From NCBI RefSeq assembly GCF_013403985.1, contig NZ_JABFDF010000002.1:434001-498000 (forward strand): a stretch of DNA of 64,000 nucleotides. The letters run 5' to 3'. A program made the translations under genes and the position numbers. The DNA is from Winogradskyella ludwigii. GTDB lineage: Bacteria > Bacteroidota > Bacteroidia > Flavobacteriales > Flavobacteriaceae. Under the pieces are notes generated by a model. It did not search any database. It saw only the letters and a list, made by a program, of their open reading frames with translations, and was not told the DNA's origin. Positions within the stretch are counted from its first letter, which is position 1. Every line of letters begins with the position of its first letter. This document shows positions 36,455 through 46,242 of this stretch, one piece after another.

Positions 36455-36484
36455 GCAAAAAACTCGCGAAAAAATTCACGAGTT
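36455..36484 (-). terminator. Terminator of the comEA-like / acyl-CoA dehydrogenase transcript
   Basis: AACTCGTGAA / TTCGCGAGTT (10 bp with one wobble) followed by six T on the minus strand, 50 bp beyond the dehydrogenase stop. Confidence 0.8.
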
Positions 36485-36534
36485 CTTATTATTGTATAAA
36501 TAAACCTACACTTAATACTTTATTTATTTGGTTT

Positions 36535-37701
36535 CTATGTTGCTGGCTTGTAATCTTTATTATCAATGACCATTTTAGCAATAATTTCTTTAAGTATCTC
36601 TGAAGTTCCTCCTCCAATTGGACCTAAACGACTATCTCTAGACATACGTGCTAAAGGGTAATCTTCCATATAGCCATATCCTCCTAAAAACTGAAGACAT
36701 TGATAAATAACATCATCTGCCATTTTAGTAGACTGTAACTTAGACATGGTTGCTTCTTTAACTACATAATCTCCCATATCTAATCGCTTAGCGACATAGT
36801 AATTAAACTGTTTACAGATTTCCATTTGTGTTTCGCAATCTGCATACGTATGTCTTAATGCTTGAAACTTATCTATTGTTCTGCCAAAAGCCGTTCTTTC
36901 AGACATATATTGTTTCGCATATTCTAAAGCATATTCTGCTCTTGCATGAGAATTTACTCCCATTATTAAACGTTCTAAAGCAAAATGTTGCATTATATAT
37001 GGAAAGCCTTGATCTTCTTCTCCCATTAGGTTCGATGCAGGAATTACCACATTGTCAAAAGCAATTTCTCCAGTATCTGACGCTCTCCAACCTAACTTAT
37101 CTAATTTTGTAGCCGAAATACCAGGAGTATCTCTATCCATTACAAAGATGCTAATTCCTTTGTTTCCTAATTCTGGACTTGTTTTAGCTGCAACTACTAA
37201 GTAATCACTATAAACACCATTTGTAATAAAGGTTTTAGAACCATTAATTACATATGTGTCTCCTTTTTTGACTGCAGTAGAACGCATTCCTGCGACATCA
37301 CTACCTCCAAAAGGTTCTGTTATACATAAACAACCAATAGCATCTCCTAATGCACTTGGTGTTAAATATTTTTCTTTTTGCTCATGATTCCCTTCCTTGT
37401 TTAAATGCGTCATGGCTAAATAAGCATGTGCCCACATCGCTGCTGCAAAACCACCAGAATTGATGCGTTGCATTTCTTCAAGAAAAATTACTGTATAAAA
37501 TAAATCTAAATCTAGTCCGCCATACGCTTCAGGTGTAGCGAGACCAAAATATCCCATATCGCCAAATTTCTTCCATATAAAACGTTCAATATGTCCAGTC
37601 TCTTCCCACTTATCAATGTGTGGTACAACTTCTTTTTGTAAGAAATCTCTAAGACTTTCTCTAAATAAATGGTGCTCTTCAGTGAAATACAAATTTGACA
37701 T
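36535..37701 (-). CDS. Acyl-CoA dehydrogenase
   Basis: A 388-residue flavoenzyme: N-terminal helical domain (1-125), flavin-binding segment CLCITEPFGGSDVAGMRSTA, VINGSKTFITNG, and the C-terminal helices with ALERLIMGVNSHARAEYALE, QFLGGYGYMEDYPLARMSRD and GGGTSEILKEIIAK. It catalyses alpha,beta-desaturation of acyl-CoA in fatty-acid or branched-chain amino-acid breakdown; the chain specificity cannot be read. It is transcribed 13 bp after the comEA-like gene. Confidence 0.95.
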   Translation of the reverse strand: MSNLYFTEEHHLFRESLRDFLQKEVVPHIDKWEETGHIERFIWKKFGDMGYFGLATPEAYGGLDLDLFYTVIFLEEMQRINSGGFAAAMWAHAYLAMTHLNKEGNHEQKEKYLTPSALGDAIGCLCITEPFGGSDVAGMRSTAVKKGDTYVINGSKTFITNGVYSDYLVVAAKTSPELGNKGISIFVMDRDTPGISATKLDKLGWRASDTGEIAFDNVVIPASNLMGEEDQGFPYIMQHFALERLIMGVNSHARAEYALEYAKQYMSERTAFGRTIDKFQALRHTYADCETQMEICKQFNYYVAKRLDMGDYVVKEATMSKLQSTKMADDVIYQCLQFLGGYGYMEDYPLARMSRDSRLGPIGGGTSEILKEIIAKMVIDNKDYKPAT

Positions 37702-37714
37702 ATAGTTATATTAG

Positions 37715-38605
37715 TTATAAATGCAAATATAACTTAATTATCTCTAATTTTTTGATGGGAAAATCTTCAACTTTTGTTAATTCCTCAATAGATTTAAAGC
37801 TTTCTCTTAGCGTACGCTCTTCTATAATATTGTGAGCAATTTCGTAATCTATATATTGAATGGTTACTAACTCGTCTCTAGTTGCTGTGTTAAGATTAAA
37901 TTTCTTAGTAGCTCTTGGTGTTTTAACTGTAAAATCATTCTTAATACGTTCAATAACCTCTGGTGACAATCCGTATATACTGCTTAATTGCACTTCCGAT
38001 ATAAATCCACCTTTAAATTTATTTCTATAGGTGATAATACGTTCTGAAAGTTTTTCACCTACTCCATAAACCTTCTTCAATTGACTTACTGTTGCTGTAT
38101 TTAAATCAATCTTTTGAGCATAGGTTTTAGGTGTTTTGGAATTTGAATACGAATTACTATAACTCTGATTTTTAGGTTTTGGATTAGTTACCCAATCTGG
38201 AAACTTAAAATACGGTGAGATTTTAGACAGAAGTGAATCTGAAACTTCAGTGACCTTCTGAAACTCTTTTGCAGAATTCACCCATTTATTGGTTGTTCTA
38301 AATTTATGAAGTCTATCTATTTCTTCATTTGTCATCCCAAGCGTATAGCCTTTATAGTCGGTAATGTAATTTGGGTTAAAAGGATAAATTTTAGGTTTCC
38401 TATTTTCAATTTCTACTAAACGAAGAGAATCTAATTCATTTTTAAACGCATCGAGTTGATCTTTATTCGCAAGGGCTATATCCTTATTAGAACTTTCATC
38501 GTTAAAAGGAACGAATAAATACAGACATTGTATAATAACCACAATGGCCAACAATAAAAAAATCCCACTCCGTTGTTTATTAGAAAACTGGAAATGGGAT
38601 TTCAT
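37715..38605 (-). CDS. Helix-hairpin-helix (ComEA-like) membrane-anchored protein
   Basis: A 296-residue protein with one N-terminal membrane helix (about 14-32, SGIFLLLAIVVIIQCLYLF) and helix-hairpin-helix repeats (IDLNTATVSQLKKVYGVGEK, then FNLNTATRDELVTIQYIDYE). The HhH domain binds DNA non-specifically, as in ComEA, which takes up DNA at the cell surface. The central domain (about 85-150) has further related repeats. Function in uptake is inferred; no competence genes are adjacent. Confidence 0.85.
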   Translation of the reverse strand: MKSHFQFSNKQRSGIFLLLAIVVIIQCLYLFVPFNDESSNKDIALANKDQLDAFKNELDSLRLVEIENRKPKIYPFNPNYITDYKGYTLGMTNEEIDRLHKFRTTNKWVNSAKEFQKVTEVSDSLLSKISPYFKFPDWVTNPKPKNQSYSNSYSNSKTPKTYAQKIDLNTATVSQLKKVYGVGEKLSERIITYRNKFKGGFISEVQLSSIYGLSPEVIERIKNDFTVKTPRATKKFNLNTATRDELVTIQYIDYEIAHNIIEERTLRESFKSIEELTKVEDFPIKKLEIIKLYLHL

Positions 38606-38720
38606 ATTGTTATAATTTAATGTTTATAAATCTACAAACGCTGTTTACTCTATATCATTTACTTGAATAAGTTGGTATATAACATGTTTGATTCATTTTA
38701 TATAATTTAAATAAAAGAGA

Positions 38721-40316
38721 TTAGGCTTTATTCGTTTTAATCGCTTTCATATACCTGTTAAGTTCTTCTTTCACTTTTGGTGCTAGTAAAATTAATCCAA
38801 CCATGTTAGGTACCATCATTGCAAATACCATAGCATCAGAGAAACCAATAACAGAATCTAAACTTGCTGCTGCTCCTACTATTACGAAAATACAAAAAAT
38901 CACTTTATACGTATACTCCGTTCTTTTAGATCTACCAAACAGATAAGTCCAACCTTGAAATCCGTAATAAGACCAAGATATCATAGAACTAAATGCAAAT
39001 AATACAACTGCAACAGTTAATACATAAGGGAACCAAGAAATAGAAGATTCAAAAGCACTTGACGTTAATAATATAGCTTGTGCATCATTTGCTGGAGGAT
39101 TTAACGGATCTACAAAACCAGTTATAATTAAAACTAAAGCTGTCATTGTACATACTACAACTGTATCTATAAATGGTTCTAATAGAGCAACCATACCTTC
39201 ACTTGCTGCATATTTTGTTTTTACTGCAGAATGCGCAATAGAAGCCGAACCAATACCTGCTTCATTAGAGAAAGCGGCACGTCTAAATCCTTGAATTAAA
39301 ACTCCAACAGCACCACCTGCAATACCTTCTGGGCTAAATGCTCCATTCCAAATAGCAGCAAAAGCACTACCAATCATATCATATTTTGCAAAGATTACAA
39401 ATAATGATGCAGCTACATATATAGCTACCATAAATGGCACAATCTTATCTGTTACTTTCGCTATTTTCTTAATACCTCCAATAATAACAATACCCACTAG
39501 GATTGCCATTACTAAACCAAATGCCCAACCATAACCATGTAGGAATGATTGTTCTCCACCTGTAATATTTTCAACTAATTGAAAAGCTTGATTTACTTGA
39601 AACATGTTTCCACCTCCAAAAGATCCACCAATAACAAATATGGCGAATAACACAGCTAATACTTTTCCTAATCCTGCAAGACCATTAGATTTTAACCCTT
39701 TTGTTAAGTAATACATTGGACCACCATAAACGGTTCCGTCTTCTCCAATATCTCTATATTTTACACCTAGTGTACATTCTACAAATTTTGATGCCATTCC
39801 TAAGAAACCTGCAACAATCATCCAAAATGTTGCACCAGCTCCACCAATAGAAACTGCGATAGCAACACCTGCAATATTCCCTAAGCCTACAGTTGCAGAT
39901 AATGCTGCTGTTAGTGCTTGAAAATGCGATACTTCTCCTTCATGGTTTTCAATAGCAATAGTTTCAATATTATCTCCGCCTGGTGTTGAGTCTCCTGCTC
40001 CAACTAAAGATTCATGATGATCTAAATCATCGTACTTACCTCTTACAATATTAATAGAGATTAAAAACCCTCTAAAATTTATGAAATTGAAATAAAATGT
40101 AAAGTAAAGCGCACCTAATATTAAGGGAAACAATACCCAATAAATACTTATAGTATCTGTAAATGGAATTTGATAAAAAACAGCCTCTACAAACCATCCT
40201 GTTGCATTACCAAAAGCTTTGTCAATTTTTTGATCAATCCCAACCTCTTGGGCATCTTGAGCAAAATTTAAAAATGGTAATAGTAAGGCAAAAAATGACA
40301 GAAGATATTTCTTCAT
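38721..40316 (-). CDS. Alanine:cation symporter (AGCS family)
   Basis: A 531-residue transporter with an N-terminal signal-like helix and about 10-11 helices. The AGCS hallmarks are visible: ATVGLGNIAGVAIAVSIGGAGATFW, KFVECTLGVKYRD, GGPMYYLTKGL, FSNEAGIGSASIAHSA and FSSMISWSYYG. These bind sodium and alanine or glycine. A periplasmic-type insert (about 105-140) is rich in acidic residues. It stands alone between comEA and the channel gene. Confidence 0.94.
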   Translation of the reverse strand: MKKYLLSFFALLLPFLNFAQDAQEVGIDQKIDKAFGNATGWFVEAVFYQIPFTDTISIYWVLFPLILGALYFTFYFNFINFRGFLISINIVRGKYDDLDHHESLVGAGDSTPGGDNIETIAIENHEGEVSHFQALTAALSATVGLGNIAGVAIAVSIGGAGATFWMIVAGFLGMASKFVECTLGVKYRDIGEDGTVYGGPMYYLTKGLKSNGLAGLGKVLAVLFAIFVIGGSFGGGNMFQVNQAFQLVENITGGEQSFLHGYGWAFGLVMAILVGIVIIGGIKKIAKVTDKIVPFMVAIYVAASLFVIFAKYDMIGSAFAAIWNGAFSPEGIAGGAVGVLIQGFRRAAFSNEAGIGSASIAHSAVKTKYAASEGMVALLEPFIDTVVVCTMTALVLIITGFVDPLNPPANDAQAILLTSSAFESSISWFPYVLTVAVVLFAFSSMISWSYYGFQGWTYLFGRSKRTEYTYKVIFCIFVIVGAAASLDSVIGFSDAMVFAMMVPNMVGLILLAPKVKEELNRYMKAIKTNKA

Positions 40317-40408
40317 AAGTGAATTTGTTAGTTAGTTTTTGGTTTAAGATCGACAAGATGATAAAAAAAAATGGTTTTTTAAAGTCTCAGACGTTAAAAT
40401 GGATTTAT

Positions 40409-41434
40409 TTACTGTTCTATATTATATTGAGAATTCAGTTTTTGTATTTGCTTTGGCCTACCGATAACAATGATTTTTGAGCCAGAAATTAATTCTGTAT
40501 CCGCTTCAGGATTTACAATGTATTCTCCTTTATCATCTTTAAATCCAATAACGGTACAACCTGTATTTTTACGTAAATCTAAATCTCTTATGGTTTTAAC
40601 TTCATTCATATTATAAAGTTGCTCTACCTTAATCTCCTCAATATTAATGTTTCGCTCTCCTACAATACCTAAGTTATCTATAAATTCTACTAAATCTGGA
40701 ACCACTACCAAAGATGCCATATGGTCTCCTCCTATTCTATCTGGTAGAATAACATTGTTAGCACCTGCTAATTTTAATTTATTATATGAGGTTTCTTCCG
40801 ATGCTCTACTTATTATAGACAATTGAGAATTAATTTGTCTTGCTGATAATACTATAAATAAATTATCTGCATCATTTGGTAAGGCACAAATTAGTGTACT
40901 TGCCTTTTCTATTCCTGCAGCAAAGAGTATTTCATCTTCGTTGGCATTTCCTTCTATAAAGATGATATTATCGTCTTGAAACTTTTCAATAACCTCTTTA
41001 TTACGTTCAACTATGACAAATGGCTTTCCGTAATCACTTAGCTTTTTTGCTGCCTGTTTACCATTACGACCATAACCACAAATAATAATATGATTGGTCA
41101 TAGCATCAATTTTCTTCTGCATCTTACGTTGTTTTATGTCTTCTATATTATTTCTGCTTAAAATAAATTCAGTTATTATTGATATTGCATAACCTACAAT
41201 TACCACACTTGCTAAGATTAAAAATATTGTAAAAATTTTAGATTGTGTATCTAACGGATTAACCTCTGCAAAACCAACAGTGGTAACCGTTATTACTGTC
41301 ATGTAAAGTGCATCTAGCCATAGATATCCTGAGATAAATCTATAACCTAAAACACCAATACACAATAGAAACACCAACATCATTACTGCTGTGTAAATCT
41401 TAGATCTATAGAGTCTTAAAAGCGGATTATCCAT
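40409..41434 (-). CDS. Potassium channel with RCK (TrkA-N/TrkA-C) domains
   Basis: A 341-residue protein: two membrane helices (about 12-32 and 65-90) with a pore loop TVTTVGFAEVNPL between them, then an RCK_N domain with the Rossmann motif IIICGYGRNGKQAAK and a C-terminal TrkA-C domain (about 255-335). The filter reads TTVGFAE instead of the canonical TVGYGD, so the second glycine is replaced by alanine. The channel is last in a unit with DUF2851 and PspC genes (15 bp after PspC). Confidence 0.9.
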   Translation of the reverse strand: MDNPLLRLYRSKIYTAVMMLVFLLCIGVLGYRFISGYLWLDALYMTVITVTTVGFAEVNPLDTQSKIFTIFLILASVVIVGYAISIITEFILSRNNIEDIKQRKMQKKIDAMTNHIIICGYGRNGKQAAKKLSDYGKPFVIVERNKEVIEKFQDDNIIFIEGNANEDEILFAAGIEKASTLICALPNDADNLFIVLSARQINSQLSIISRASEETSYNKLKLAGANNVILPDRIGGDHMASLVVVPDLVEFIDNLGIVGERNINIEEIKVEQLYNMNEVKTIRDLDLRKNTGCTVIGFKDDKGEYIVNPEADTELISGSKIIVIGRPKQIQKLNSQYNIEQ

Positions 41435-41449
41435 TTAATACCAAAGTAA

Positions 41450-41677
41450 TTATAAGTCGAAAACCGAAGAGCGTTTTGTATACACTATATCTTTTATGCG
41501 CATCCAAAAGGCTAAAAATAAATATAATGCAAAACCAAAACCTACGGTTACAAAGGTGAGATACATAAAAGAAGTTCTTACAATTTTGGCTCTAATACCC
41601 AAACGATCTGCAATACGTTGACAAACGTAATACCCTCGTTTTTGAAAATATAAAAGAAGATTGTGAGACCTATTCAT
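41450..41677 (-). CDS. PspC domain protein
   Basis: A 75-residue protein: the PspC core YYVCQRIADRLGIRAKIVRTSF (about 16-37) and one membrane helix (about 38-58, ending LFLAFWMRIKD). PspC-like proteins sense membrane state or dimerise with toxin/antitoxin-like partners. It lies between DUF2851 and the K+ channel with gaps of 12-15 bp. Confidence 0.85.
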   Translation of the reverse strand: MNRSHNLLLYFQKRGYYVCQRIADRLGIRAKIVRTSFMYLTFVTVGFGFALYLFLAFWMRIKDIVYTKRSSVFDL

Positions 41678-41689
41678 ACTGCAAGTTAG

Positions 41690-42964
41690 TTAATTTTTCA
41701 CGATTAAACTATTGCCAACAGCACAATGTAAGCACTTGTTTTTATCGCAATACTGTTGTTTTAGTTGTAATAATGCTTGAGAATTTAAAGCATTTTTACC
41801 TACAGGTTTTAAATCTAAAAATTTAGATACAATACTGTTAGTCTCTATTTTAATTTCTTTAATAAGTTGAAAAATTTCATCATCATTTAGTTTACCTTGA
41901 GCTTTAGCATAACTAAACTTTAAAGGAATAAGCGTATTTATAATGAGTAAATCAATGAAGGATTTAGTTAATATTTTATTTGATTTTTTTGAAGTCTTTG
42001 GAAATGTATAATGCGACTTCCAAAATTCAGTTACACCTTTATTAAAAAATTCGTGAAACTGATTTCGGGTTTGCAAACGCATCACTTTAGAAAATAAGTT
42101 TTGTTCTAGATTATATAAATTAGCAAATTGAGATAAACGGATCGTTGGGAAGTTTGGTGGTCGTAACCTAAAAAACTGTAAAGGTAAAACACCTTTATTA
42201 TCTAATTTAAATTTTTGTTTTAAAAACCCATAACGTTCTTTTAAATCTATAAAATAGCGCTCTTCTACATTATCACCTGCAAGCAATCCTGATTGTCCAA
42301 AAAGTAAAGCTTCTACATCTAATACATCATTTTGTAATTTTCTTATAATTGAAAAACTGAATGAATTTGCTAAGCTTAAAAAAGCATCTCCATTTACTTT
42401 AAGACCAAAATTCTTTAGTAACATTTTAAACAAGACAGCTTCCCAATCGTTATTGGACGTTTTTAGTAGATCTTCTATTATTTTAGATTTTTGCTCTAAG
42501 CGTTCAATGTATAATCGTTCTAACCAATTATTGAGAAGAAAATCATTTACTTCAGAAAAGTTGGTTTCACAATTAATCCAAGATTTAGAATACATCAGTT
42601 TTTGATACTTGTGAATTAAGTTTTTATCTACGTAGTGCTTTAATTCTAAAGTTGGAATTTCGGAATTATCTTTTCTAAAAATTTCAGTATCATGTTCCCA
42701 AACCACATGCAGAATTACATTATCGTAAGCTTTATCCGTTTCATGATTATGAACATACCAATCCGATGATTTTATATGAATCTCAACATTACCAGCCCAA
42801 AGCTGCGAACCAATACTTAATTGTGAATTAAAAAAATCTGGACCCGAATCATGGTTGTGCATACCTAAATTGGCGATGCTAATAGTTTTGTCCTTTGTCG
42901 TTTTTAACAAAGAAGAATCAAAGGCTTTATGTTTCCAGATATAATGAAGAAAATCTTCTTGCAT
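41690..42964 (-). CDS. DUF2851 family protein
   Basis: A 424-residue soluble protein. It starts MQEDFLHYIWKHKAFDSSLL, a typical DUF2851 beginning, followed by LGMHNHDSGPDFFNSQL and GNVEIHIKSSDWYVHNHETD. A cysteine-rich end (QQYCDKNKCLHCAVGNSLI) could bind metal. Function is unknown; the His/Asp-rich N-terminal pattern suggests a nuclease-like fold, unproven. It follows the hybrid kinase after 33 bp and precedes PspC. Confidence 0.9.
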   Translation of the reverse strand: MQEDFLHYIWKHKAFDSSLLKTTKDKTISIANLGMHNHDSGPDFFNSQLSIGSQLWAGNVEIHIKSSDWYVHNHETDKAYDNVILHVVWEHDTEIFRKDNSEIPTLELKHYVDKNLIHKYQKLMYSKSWINCETNFSEVNDFLLNNWLERLYIERLEQKSKIIEDLLKTSNNDWEAVLFKMLLKNFGLKVNGDAFLSLANSFSFSIIRKLQNDVLDVEALLFGQSGLLAGDNVEERYFIDLKERYGFLKQKFKLDNKGVLPLQFFRLRPPNFPTIRLSQFANLYNLEQNLFSKVMRLQTRNQFHEFFNKGVTEFWKSHYTFPKTSKKSNKILTKSFIDLLIINTLIPLKFSYAKAQGKLNDDEIFQLIKEIKIETNSIVSKFLDLKPVGKNALNSQALLQLKQQYCDKNKCLHCAVGNSLIVKN

Positions 42965-42997
42965 GCTCTAAAATACTAAATCCTTAGAGAAAAGTTG

Positions 42998-44728
42998 CTA
43001 AACTACGTCTTGTTTTATAACACTATAAAAACTAAGAAGCTTATGCAGTTCATTAACATTAAACGGTTTACTTAAATAACCATCCATTTTATAACGTTCT
43101 GTTTTTGCTTTTACTTCAGATTGAGAAAAAGCCGTTAATGCAATAATAGGAATTGTAGATTTTCCTTTATCACTCATTTTTCGGATAAATCTTGTGGTAT
43201 CATATCCATTTAATATAGGCATTTGCAAATCCATTAATATTAAATCAAAATCTTTTTGATCATAAATATCTAAAAGCTCTTGTCCATTTTTTGCTATTTC
43301 AAAGTTGATTTCCCATTTTTTAAATAGCTTTTTAAGTACCAAAGCATTGATTTGGTTATCCTCTGCCACAAGTACTTTTAAAGCAATTGAATTTGTGTTA
43401 GATATCTGATTCTGTTTTAATGTGTTTACGCTACTAGAATTTTTTAATGAAATATCAAACCAAAATCGAGATCCTTTCCCTTCTACACTATCTAACTGAA
43501 GACTTGTAGACTGAATATTTAAGAGCTCTTTACTAATATACAATCCAAGTCCTGAACCTCCATATAACTGAGACGTGTTATCGTTGGCTTGGACAAAACT
43601 TTTAAAAATATCCTTTTGTTTGTTGTAAGATACTCCTATACCAGAATCTTTTACGCTAAATCTTATTTTTGTATTATCTAAGTTAGAACTTAATAATTCA
43701 ATCTTAAAAACAACACCTCCAATATGCGTGAATTTAAACGCATTACTCAGTAAGTTTTTTAATACTTGAGATAATTTTAAGCTATCACCTTTTAAAATTG
43801 AAGGAATAGAACTGTCTAATATCGTTTCAAAATTAAGATTATTCTTAACTGCTGTGTGCTTAAATTGTAGTTGAATATTTTGGATAAGTTCTGAAAGATT
43901 AAATTCATCTTCAACCAATTTTACTTCATTAGATTTAAATTTATTAAGATTTAACAGATCATTAATTAATGCTAATAAATGCTCAGAAGAATATTTTAAG
44001 ATTTGAAGATTTTCTAATTGCTCTGGCAAAAATTTTTCCATTAATAAAATATCAGACATACCAATAACTGCATTTAATGGTGTTCTGATTTCATGAGACA
44101 TGGTAGATAAAAATTCGTCTTTTGTTTTATTAGCTTGGTTTAATTCAATTTCTGTTTCTTTTAGTTGCGTGACATCTACCATAGTACCAATAGTACCATT
44201 TGCAATTCCGTTTTTATCGTAGGTAAGCACTAAACGTACTTGAACCCATACTTTTTCTCCTGTTGGTTTAAAGTACTTTAACAACGTTATAAAATCGTCA
44301 TGGTACTCTGCAAAAAAACTTTGAAGTCTTAAATTCTCATCATTATTAATGCCACTTAATAAATCTCTGTAATTTTTATTTAACGATTCTTCGACAGATA
44401 TACCTAATAAATCTTGACAAGCTTTATTTAAATATTTAAAATTGCCACTCATATCGGTTTTAAAAATGACACCTTCAATTGTATCTACAATAATGTTTAA
44501 CTCAGATTCTGCTCTAACCACCTCAGATTTTAAAGCCTGATTGGCTTTAAACAGTTCATTAGAACTTTCTTCTAAAATAATTTCAGCATGTTTAACATCA
44601 TCATCATAGCCCTTGTAGGCTTCATTTACGGCATTAAAAAAATCTTTGAATTTTTCTAAGTCTGCGTCATCAAATCCGGATTTCCGAATTTGTCTTCTTA
44701 AAAGTCTATGTTTATTAGAATTCATCAT
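42998..44728 (-). CDS. Hybrid histidine kinase / response regulator with PAS domain
   Basis: A 576-residue soluble kinase. An N-terminal coiled-coil helix (about 45-80) leads to a PAS domain (about 76-190). Then come HisKA with phospho-His H212 (FLSTMSHEIRTPLNAVIGM), HATPase_c with the N box at N329, DSGIG (361-365) and GGSGLGL (390-396), and a C-terminal receiver with phospho-acceptor D500 (LILMDLQMP) and K554. No membrane helix is present, so it works in the cytoplasm. It overlaps the FIST gene by 4 bp (ATGA), so its signal very likely comes from the FIST protein. There is no DNA-binding output, so it must act through another phosphotransfer protein. Confidence 0.93.
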   Translation of the reverse strand: MMNSNKHRLLRRQIRKSGFDDADLEKFKDFFNAVNEAYKGYDDDVKHAEIILEESSNELFKANQALKSEVVRAESELNIIVDTIEGVIFKTDMSGNFKYLNKACQDLLGISVEESLNKNYRDLLSGINNDENLRLQSFFAEYHDDFITLLKYFKPTGEKVWVQVRLVLTYDKNGIANGTIGTMVDVTQLKETEIELNQANKTKDEFLSTMSHEIRTPLNAVIGMSDILLMEKFLPEQLENLQILKYSSEHLLALINDLLNLNKFKSNEVKLVEDEFNLSELIQNIQLQFKHTAVKNNLNFETILDSSIPSILKGDSLKLSQVLKNLLSNAFKFTHIGGVVFKIELLSSNLDNTKIRFSVKDSGIGVSYNKQKDIFKSFVQANDNTSQLYGGSGLGLYISKELLNIQSTSLQLDSVEGKGSRFWFDISLKNSSSVNTLKQNQISNTNSIALKVLVAEDNQINALVLKKLFKKWEINFEIAKNGQELLDIYDQKDFDLILMDLQMPILNGYDTTRFIRKMSDKGKSTIPIIALTAFSQSEVKAKTERYKMDGYLSKPFNVNELHKLLSFYSVIKQDVV

Positions 44729-45849
44729 TCTGACAAGGTTGTTATTGTCATGGTTTGATTATGCAATTCACAAGGTGAAAACAAACCGAATGGAGCAATT
44801 TCACCGTAAGAATAGAAACCTGTTATTTTTGGTTTTTCACCAATAATTTCTCTAACAACTTCTACCTCTTCTTCTACTAATTGTTTTAAAACTAAACGAC
44901 GTCCAACGCAGCTTATTAATATTGCTAATTCTGTGTGTTGCTTGGTAACATTAATTGCTTTTTTTGCGGAATCTTCTGCCCCATTTATTAGCCGATCTAC
45001 ATTAGCTTTCATTAATCTTACATAAGCACCTTCAGGAATATTACCTGCAAAGGTTAAACTTTGTTCAGCTTCATTAACCCCTAAAATAGTTCTTACCACT
45101 GGAGCATCACTCTCATTTACCCTTAAATTTAGTGGAAATAATAATCCTGAACTTGGTAATTTTTTTGCATTATCACCTAAAAAAGATTTATACAATTCTA
45201 ATGCTGGGAAACCATCTAATTCATAAAGTACGTTTTCATCAGATTTGGTAACTCTACGTTCAATTCCAAAACTATCCCAACCACCTTTAGAACTATAACC
45301 TACTTTTAATTCGTTGCCATACAATCCTATACCTACAGCAATTTTATCTGTTATATCTTTATTAGCAATAACAAAGGTTTCTTTAAAGTCATAGCCATCT
45401 CCTGCTAATCCGCCTGTAATACTCGTACTCGGTAAAACACTTCTTAAACCAGATACCAAATCTGCTCCATTAACATTAAGGCCATCACTAAATAGTAGAA
45501 TATGTTTTAAATCTTCGGATTTTAGTTTTTGAGCTAAACTAGCTCCTGCTTTAAAACTTTGATTTTTATGTTCTATTTTAACTATTTCTAGTTGATGCTG
45601 TACCTTTTCAAATTTAATTGCAGTTAGCGAAACCGTTTCGTCAGTAACGGTAATTCCTGATATTTCACCTGCCGTAGAACAACCAAGGAGATTTACATTG
45701 GGATACATTTTTAATAATTGCTCAACTAATTCTGTTTTAGCTTTAAACATCGGAGATACAAACAATAAGATTATGTTGGGTACAATCTCAATTGTGTTTA
45801 TGCTATTATGCCATGTTGAATCTTTGAGAGATAACTGCTCTACTATCAT
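44725..45849 (-). CDS. FIST domain sensor protein
   Basis: A 374-residue protein with a FIST_N domain (about 28-225: ILLFVSPMFKAKTELVEQLL, LLGCSTAGEISG, SITGGLAGDGYDF) and a FIST_C domain (about 235-350: ALELYKSFLGDNAKKLPSSG, then GRRLVLKQLVEEEVEVVREI and GFYSYGEIAPFG). FIST domains are thought to bind small ligands such as amino acids or their derivatives, and genes for them are often next to kinases. No membrane helix or enzyme motif. Its stop overlaps the kinase start, so it is the likely input module of the pair. Confidence 0.92.
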   Translation of the reverse strand: MIVEQLSLKDSTWHNSINTIEIVPNIILLFVSPMFKAKTELVEQLLKMYPNVNLLGCSTAGEISGITVTDETVSLTAIKFEKVQHQLEIVKIEHKNQSFKAGASLAQKLKSEDLKHILLFSDGLNVNGADLVSGLRSVLPSTSITGGLAGDGYDFKETFVIANKDITDKIAVGIGLYGNELKVGYSSKGGWDSFGIERRVTKSDENVLYELDGFPALELYKSFLGDNAKKLPSSGLLFPLNLRVNESDAPVVRTILGVNEAEQSLTFAGNIPEGAYVRLMKANVDRLINGAEDSAKKAINVTKQHTELAILISCVGRRLVLKQLVEEEVEVVREIIGEKPKITGFYSYGEIAPFGLFSPCELHNQTMTITTLSE

Positions 45850-46151
45850 TATAGGTTAAGTTTAGGTTGGGGCAAACACAAATAATCGTAGAAATATGCG
45901 TTTAGACGAATATATAATAATTTTTCATTATTTCGAAAACTATATATTTTTAAATCACAAGAATAGAGATAATTACATTTTAATAATAAAAAAAGTAAAC
46001 TATCTTCAAAAAATCACTAAACTTTTACATTTTAAGCAAAACGAAACTTACACTTATCGCAAAAAAAAGGTATTTATCACAATTGCTTATTATTATTAAA
46101 AAGCATCATCATCAAACAAATTTCTTCTCATTGTAGCAAAATCATTTAATA
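45850..46151. other. Intergenic region without a supported gene
   Basis: The 393-bp gap between the FIST and methyltransferase genes is very AT-rich (long A and T runs). One plus-strand ORF at 45896-46099 encodes a 67-residue, Tyr/Ile/Lys-rich sequence with no family features and no promoter, so it is not called. The gap should hold the promoter of the FIST operon, but no consensus TAnnTTTG with a proper -33 is seen. A terminator lies at 46152-46184. Confidence 0.6.
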
Positions 46152-46184
46152 AAAAAAATCCTGACTATTAATCAGGATTTTTTT
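46152..46184 (-). terminator. Bidirectional terminator after the methyltransferase gene
   Basis: AAAAAAATCCTGA / TCAGGATTTTTTT (13-bp stem, 7-base loop). It lies 58 bp after the stop of the minus-strand methyltransferase. Both flanks carry A/T runs. Confidence 0.85.
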
Positions 46185-46242
46185 TGTTTTAATATTAAAT
46201 ACAATTCTTATGCTTCTCACCGTTTACAATGAAAAGACCTTT

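Noticed and set aside
45896..46099. Plus-strand ORF of 67 codons before the methyltransferase
   Set aside because: It is rich in Tyr, Ile and Lys as expected for random AT-rich sequence, with no promoter, no family features and no coupling to a neighbour.
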